Both the position numbers and the translations under genes were made by a program. From Streptomyces sp. G-G2 (lineage in GTDB: Bacteria > Actinomycetota > Actinomycetes > Streptomycetales > Streptomycetaceae): DNA of 64,000 nt. Positions 60,141 to 64,000 of the stretch are shown here, one piece after another. The notes below the pieces were generated by a model. The model saw only the letters and a list, made by a program, of their open reading frames with translations. It made no database searches and was not told where the DNA came from. The first letter of the stretch is position 1; each line of letters opens with the position of its first letter. The stretch is taken from assembly GCF_030063135.1 (NCBI RefSeq), contig NZ_JASISO010000013.1, forward strand, positions 1 through 64,000. Reading direction: 5' to 3'.

Positions 60141-60671
60141 ATGGACCGCACCAGCAAGCAGTACGCCGTCGTCGACAGCCCGTACGGGCCGCTCACCCTC
60201 GTCGCCACGGGCGGCACGCTCAGCGGCCTCTACATGACCGGGCAGCGCCACCGCCCGGCGGAGGAGGCCTTCGGGGAGCGGGTGGCGGCCACCGAGGCGC
60301 CCTTCCCGGCCGTCGTGGCCCAGCTCGCGGCCTACTTCGCCGGGGATCTCAAGGATTTCGACCTCCCGCTGCGGCTGGAGGGCACGGAGTTCCAGCGCGG
60401 GGTGTGGGACCAGCTGACGCGCATCCCGTACGGCGAGACCTGGTCCTACGGGGAGCTGGCCGCGAAGCTGGGCAAGCCGAACGCCTCGCGCGCGGTGGGC
60501 CTGGCCAACGGGAAGAACCCGGTCGGCATCATCGTCCCGTGCCACCGGGTGATCGGAGCCTCGGGGAGCATGACGGGGTACGGCGGCGGGGTCGAGCGCA
60601 AGGTGCGGCTGCTGGAGTTCGAGTCGGGGCGCACGGGCACGGTCGTCGCCGCGCCCGAGGGGCTGTTCTAG
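60141..60671 (+). CDS. ogt: Methylated-DNA-protein-cysteine S-methyltransferase
   Basis: A 176-residue MGMT. The acceptor cysteine is in IIVPCHRVIGASGSMTGYGG, with the DNA-binding helix SRAVGLANGKNPVG before it. It repairs O6-methylguanine by direct suicidal transfer. GAGGAGAG precedes the ATG at 60141. It follows the Ada-AlkA gene and completes the local alkylation repair pair. Confidence 0.94.
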   Translation: MDRTSKQYAVVDSPYGPLTLVATGGTLSGLYMTGQRHRPAEEAFGERVAATEAPFPAVVAQLAAYFAGDLKDFDLPLRLEGTEFQRGVWDQLTRIPYGETWSYGELAAKLGKPNASRAVGLANGKNPVGIIVPCHRVIGASGSMTGYGGGVERKVRLLEFESGRTGTVVAAPEGLF

Positions 60672-60697
60672 GCCGGGCGGTGCCGGACCGGGCTGTG

Positions 60698-61126
60698 CTA
60701 GACCACCATCAGGGGCACGAGCAGGGCGAAGGCGGCTCCGGCCTCGACCGCGTACCCGTAGAGCGAGGGGTGCGGCACGGGGGCGGCCAGCAGGACCACG
60801 CTCTGCTGGGCGGCGGCAGCGTCCACCCACTCCGCCGAGGCGCCCAGGTTGCCCTGGTACCAGCCCTCGCAGGCGCCGGGTCCGCTGACGAACAGGATGT
60901 CGTCGGCGCGGCGGTAGGCGGCGTTCCAGCCGGGGGCGGGGGCGGCCCAGCCGTCGTAGTCAGCGAAGTGGGCCCAGCCGCCGTCCCGTATCGCCGTGTC
61001 GAACAGCCAGACCGGCACCCCGTCGGGCGTGACGTCCGCGCCTGCCTGTTCCTCGGTGGTGAAGTGGACCATGGGCAGGGCGTCGGGCCCATCAGCGGTG
61101 CTGGGCCAGGCGTACATCGTGATCAT
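60698..61126 (-). CDS. Hypothetical protein, 142 aa
   Basis: A 142-residue protein with Trp/Tyr-rich patches (MYAWPSTADGPDALP, a VWLFDTAIRDGGWAHFADYDGW stretch) and a hydrophobic C-terminal segment (LLAAPVPHPSLYGYAVEAGAAFALL). I do not recognise the family. The ATG at 61126 is used. It is convergent with ogt and divergent from nothing close; the Nudix gene follows downstream on the same strand 71 bases upstream of its start. Confidence 0.6.
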   Translation of the reverse strand: MITMYAWPSTADGPDALPMVHFTTEEQAGADVTPDGVPVWLFDTAIRDGGWAHFADYDGWAAPAPGWNAAYRRADDILFVSGPGACEGWYQGNLGASAEWVDAAAAQQSVVLLAAPVPHPSLYGYAVEAGAAFALLVPLMVV

Positions 61127-61197
61127 CGGCTCATTGTTACCCGTCCGGTGTAGGCATGGTGTCACGGGTCCCCCGTCCCGCTCCCGCGGCCCCGACG

Positions 61198-61701
61198 CTA
61201 CTGCGGACGGCGGCCGTTCTCCAGCTCCGCGGTGCCCTCTCCCGAGCGCAGGACCCGGTACGCCTCAGCGGTGCGCAGGCCCAGCGCGCCGGGGAGGTAG
61301 TCGGTGAGTTCGACGGGTTCGACCAGCCGCCAGGAGAGCAGTTCCTCCTCCTGGAGGGTGACCGAGGCCAGCCGGGCCGCGTCGAGCACCCCGCCGTCGT
61401 AGACGTACGCGACGAGCGGCGGGCGGGCCGGGCCGAGGACCCAGTCCACGACGAGCAGCCTGCCGAGCGGCAGGTCGAGGCCGATCTCCTCGGCGCTCTC
61501 GCGGCGGGCCGCGGTGCGCGGGGACTCGCCCAGGTCGGACTCGATGGTGCCGCCGGGCAGCGCCCAGCCCTCGCGGTAGTTGGGTTCGACGAGCAGCACC
61601 CGGCCCTCGGTGTCCCGGTAGAGGGCGGCCGCGCCCGCCAGCACCCGGGGCAGGCTCGCGATGTAGGTGGCGTAGTCATCAGTGGTGGTCACCCGCGCCA
61701 C
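61198..61701 (-). CDS. NUDIX hydrolase
   Basis: A 167-residue Nudix protein. The Nudix box is visible as GGTIESDLGESPRTAARRES followed by AEEIGL (residues about 50-75). It hydrolyses nucleoside diphosphate derivatives, perhaps oxidised or dinucleotide substrates. A GTG at 61701 is used; a second GTG three codons on is also possible. It is monocistronic. Confidence 0.88.
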   Translation of the reverse strand: MARVTTTDDYATYIASLPRVLAGAAALYRDTEGRVLLVEPNYREGWALPGGTIESDLGESPRTAARRESAEEIGLDLPLGRLLVVDWVLGPARPPLVAYVYDGGVLDAARLASVTLQEEELLSWRLVEPVELTDYLPGALGLRTAEAYRVLRSGEGTAELENGRRPQ

Positions 61702-61783
61702 CCTACCGAGCGGCCCCCGCGCCGGGCCCGGACTCGGACGAGGCCGGTGCTCGGCCGGGCTGGTGGTCAGGCCGGGCCGGTGG

Positions 61784-62289
61784 TCAGGCCGTCGGGCCGG
61801 TGCTGTCGCCGTCCTCGCGGTCGCGGGTGCGCGACTTTGCGACCCGCCGCAGCCGGGGGTGGCGGGCCGGACCCTGCTCGAGCGGCTCGCCGACCCCGAA
61901 GAACATCAGGCCGATGCCATGCCCGCGCTGAACATCATCGTGATCCACGCGAGATTGGTGAACTCGGGCTTGGAGTCGTCGGCCCCGAGCCGGATCCGGC
62001 CGAACCGGCTGATCGCGAGTACGACGCACAGGACCAGGAAGGTGTCGGCGGCGATCACGAACAGCCAGGCGAAGTTGTTCAGCACCCAGGCCAGCGCGGT
62101 GTTCGACGCGGAGTCGAAGGATCCCTTGCCGAGCGCGGCCCAGGCGACCACGGCCAGGACGGTGATCACTCCGATGACGACCACGCTGCGGTCGGGAGAT
62201 TCGTCGCCGGGGCCGCCGAGGCCGCAGGGGCGGCCGGGGGCGCCTGCCGTGGCGTCCGAGTGTGGCTGTTCCAGTGAATCCGTACTCAT
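61784..62289 (-). pseudogene. BCCT transporter pseudogene (frameshifted, internally deleted)
   Basis: The N-terminal 125 residues read as a betaine/choline/carnitine transporter (hydrophobic helices, SRFGRIRLGADDSKPEF, LAWITMMFSAGM). At about 61921 one G is missing: the DNA gives ATGGCATCGGC where ATGGGCATCGGC would continue the family motif GMGIGLMFFGVGEP. That part follows in the next frame, then ends within about 45 residues in an Arg-rich tail (RVAKSRTRDREDGD). The normal protein is over 500 residues, so the interior has been deleted and the tail is the original C-terminus. A sequencing error could account for the G but not for the deletion. Confidence 0.85.
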
Positions 62290-62432
62290 GTGGACCCACT
62301 ATGCGACGGTATATCAGCATTAATGACCATGGCGCGCCGGGTGTGTCCCAGGCCACCCATGGGCATTGGAGAATCCTCCGGATAGGCTCAGGGGGGCGCG
62401 ACTGCACTGTTCGATAGCAAGGGATTAGCAAG

Positions 62433-63581
62433 GTGACGGACGGAGCAGTAACTGAGACCGCGCGCGTGCTCATCGCCGCGGACAAATTCAAGGGCTCGCT
62501 CACGGCCGTTCAGGTCGCTGAGCGGGTGACGGCGGGCCTCCGCAAGGCCGTACCGGGCGTGGAGATCGAGACCCTTCCGGTCGCGGACGGCGGCGACGGC
62601 ACGGTCGCGGCCGCGGTGGCGGCCGGGTTCGAGCGCCGGGAGGTACGGGTCACCGGACCGCTCGGTGACCAGGTCACGGCCGCTTTCGCGCTGCGCGACG
62701 GCACCGCCGTGGTCGAGATGGCGGAGGCCTCCGGCCTCCAGCTGCTGCCCCCGGGGGTGTTCGCCCCGCTCACGTCCACGACGTACGGCTCGGGCGAGGT
62801 CCTGAAGGCCGCCCTCGACGTCGGCGCGCGCTCGATCGTCTTCGGTGTGGGCGGCAGCGCCACCACCGACGGCGGGGCGGGCATGCTCTCCGCGCTGGGC
62901 GCGGTGTTCCTGGATGCGAACGGTGAACCGGTCGGTCCGGGCGGCGGCGCCCTGGCCTCGCTGGCCTCGGCCGACCTGTCCGGGATCGACCCGCGCTTCG
63001 CCGAGGTGGAGTTCGTCCTCGCCAGCGACGTGGACAACCCGCTGACCGGCCCGAAGGGCGCTCCGGCGGTCTACGGTCCGCAGAAGGGCGCGACCTCCGA
63101 GGACGTGGCGACGCTGGACACGGCGCTCGCGCACTTCGCGGCGGTGCTGGAGAAGGCGATCGGCGCCAAGGCGGCCGAGTGCGCGCTGGCTCCGGGTGCG
63201 GGGGGCGCGGGCGGCATCGGCTACGGCGCGCTGCTGCTCGGGGCCACCTTCCGGCCCGGCATCGAGCTGATGCTGGAGGTGCTGGGCTTCGCCCCGGCGC
63301 TGGAGCGGGCCACGCTGGTCATCACGGGTGAGGGTTCGCTCGACGAGCAGACCCTGCACGGCAAGGCCCCGGCGGGCGTGGCGGCCGCCGCGCGCGCCGC
63401 GGGCAAGGACGTCGTGGCGGTGTGCGGGCGGCTGGCGCTGAGCCCGGAGGCCCTGAGCGGCGCCGGGATCCGGCGGGCGTACCCGCTGACGGAGATCGAG
63501 CCGGACACCGCGAAGTGCATCGCGAACGCCGGTCCGCTGCTGGAGCGCGTCGCCGCGAACATCGCGGCCGACGTCCTCTGA
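62433..63581 (+). CDS. Glycerate kinase
   Basis: A 382-residue type 1 glycerate kinase. ADKFKGSLTAVQVAER at the N-terminus, ADGGDGTV and GGSATTDGGAGML, plus a C-terminal TGEGSLDEQTLHGKAP motif, are family hallmarks. It phosphorylates glycerate in the route from glyoxylate/serine to glycolysis, which suits a strain making glyoxylate by the ethylmalonyl-CoA pathway. The GTG at 62433 follows AAGG. Confidence 0.93.
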   Translation: MTDGAVTETARVLIAADKFKGSLTAVQVAERVTAGLRKAVPGVEIETLPVADGGDGTVAAAVAAGFERREVRVTGPLGDQVTAAFALRDGTAVVEMAEASGLQLLPPGVFAPLTSTTYGSGEVLKAALDVGARSIVFGVGGSATTDGGAGMLSALGAVFLDANGEPVGPGGGALASLASADLSGIDPRFAEVEFVLASDVDNPLTGPKGAPAVYGPQKGATSEDVATLDTALAHFAAVLEKAIGAKAAECALAPGAGGAGGIGYGALLLGATFRPGIELMLEVLGFAPALERATLVITGEGSLDEQTLHGKAPAGVAAAARAAGKDVVAVCGRLALSPEALSGAGIRRAYPLTEIEPDTAKCIANAGPLLERVAANIAADVL

Positions 63582-63598
63582 CCCCGCCGAGCCGCTAC

Positions 63599-63631
63599 GG
63601 GCCCCCGCTCCCCCCGAGGGACCGGGGGCCC
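63599..63631 (+). terminator. Hairpin after glycerate kinase
   Basis: GGGCCCCCG (63599-63607) and CGGGGGCCC (63623-63631) form a 9-bp stem, 18 bases after the glycerate kinase stop. It also faces the convergent macrodomain gene. Confidence 0.7.
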
Positions 63632-63842
63632 TGCCGGTCCCGGCCCCCGATCCGGCCCTCACACGCCCGGCGGGCCGAATGGCGCAGTCACAGCCCCGCC
63701 GGCGATTGAGGCGCCGCCAGAGGCACACCGGCATCACCCGGGCCACCCGCCGCCGACAGCCGACACACCCGGCAGACCGGATCGGTCCCGCGCGGGCGCC
63801 GCACCACCGGCCCCGCCGCGGCGGCGAAGGGCCGGGGCCGCC

Positions 63843-64000
63843 TTACGGCTGGGCCGTCGCCGTCTCGAAGGCCGCGTACGCCCCGGCGTCGAAGAGGACG
63901 AAGCGGACCTCCTCCACCGGGCTCACCGCGGCCGCCCGCACCGCGGCGACCGCGATCCGCGCCCCGTCGTCCATCGGCCAGCCGTAGATCCCGGTGGAGA
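63843..64000 (-). CDS. Macrodomain protein, 3' end (cut by window edge)
   Basis: The last 51 residues and stop (TAA at 63843-63845) of a protein read on the minus strand. The sequence STGIYGWPMDDGARIA, then VEEVRFVLFDAGAYAAFE, matches the C-terminal part of macrodomain (O-acetyl-ADP-ribose deacetylase) proteins, whose ISTGIYG loop binds ADP-ribose. The 5' end lies beyond base 64000. Confidence 0.85.
   Translation of the reverse strand, partial: STGIYGWPMDDGARIAVAAVRAAAVSPVEEVRFVLFDAGAYAAFETATAQP

Noticed and set aside
57579..60830. A 1083-codon open frame on the minus strand across pssA, alkA and ogt
   Set aside because: Its codons are poorly coding, it has no recognisable domain, and it overlaps three well-supported genes; it is a GC-rich antisense artefact.

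Overview
The window is chromosomal DNA from a Streptomyces-type actinomycete. GC content is very high, with G or C at nearly every third codon position. GTG starts are common and TTA leucine codons are rare. It carries an HrdB-like sigma factor, a MmyB-type XRE regulator, an ethylmalonyl-CoA gene cluster and a ZTP riboswitch, all in actinobacterial style. Nothing here was searched against a database; family assignments come from reading the sequence.

Positions 82-6547 are a compact integrated element of about 6.4 kb. It lies directly downstream of an intact tRNA-Leu(GAG) gene (6524-6611, minus strand) and is bounded by a 40-bp direct repeat that copies the tRNA 3' end and part of its terminator. 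A serine recombinase gene sits at the tRNA end and there are no transfer genes. The cargo is a TTA-containing XRE-TPR regulator with a duplicated-motif small protein behind it. Divergent from these are three small ORFs, a JmjC/cupin oxygenase, an aldo/keto reductase and an APH-fold kinase. This set looks like an undescribed peptide-based (RiPP-like or peptide-signalling) cassette and is the main candidate for a novel system.

Positions 6.7-24.7 kb are accessory metabolism. They hold a FabH-like ketosynthase, FdhD, a thioredoxin-fold ferredoxin, an SBF-like transporter with a divergent LysR, an acyl-CoA ligase, and a branched-chain-amino-acid-type ABC importer in which LivH, LivM and LivF are one 909-residue protein. 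They also hold an aldo/keto reductase, a ricin-type lectin, a pterin dehydratase, a Tat-exported FAD oxidoreductase with a TTA codon, a MmyB-type regulator, and folD under a ZTP riboswitch.

Positions 24.9-35.9 kb carry methyltransferases, the HrdB-like sigma factor followed by a 26-bp perfect hairpin, a holin-like/alkaline phosphatase fusion, a degenerate resolvase-fold protein, two MBL hydrolases, a DedA protein, and an aminotransferase-fold protein that has lost its PLP lysine.

Positions 43.9-35.9 kb (minus strand) are a six-gene run: M55 D-aminopeptidase, M20 peptidase, S9 peptidase, GNAT, an arginase-like protein lacking two metal-ligand histidines, and a DUF5107 protein. It is probably a peptide scavenging or recycling operon.

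Positions 47.4-58.4 kb are the acyl-CoA core: a tandem-duplicated 3-hydroxyacyl-CoA dehydrogenase, a TetR regulator, then ccr, ecm/meaA, mcl, mch and mcd, the ethylmalonyl-CoA pathway enzymes that turn crotonyl-CoA into methylsuccinyl/mesaconyl-CoA intermediates and on to glyoxylate and propionyl-CoA. The phosphatidylethanolamine pair psd-pssA follows. Positions 58.6-64 kb hold Ada-AlkA and Ogt alkylation repair genes, a Nudix hydrolase, a BCCT transporter pseudogene, glycerate kinase, and the 3' end of a macrodomain gene cut by the window edge.
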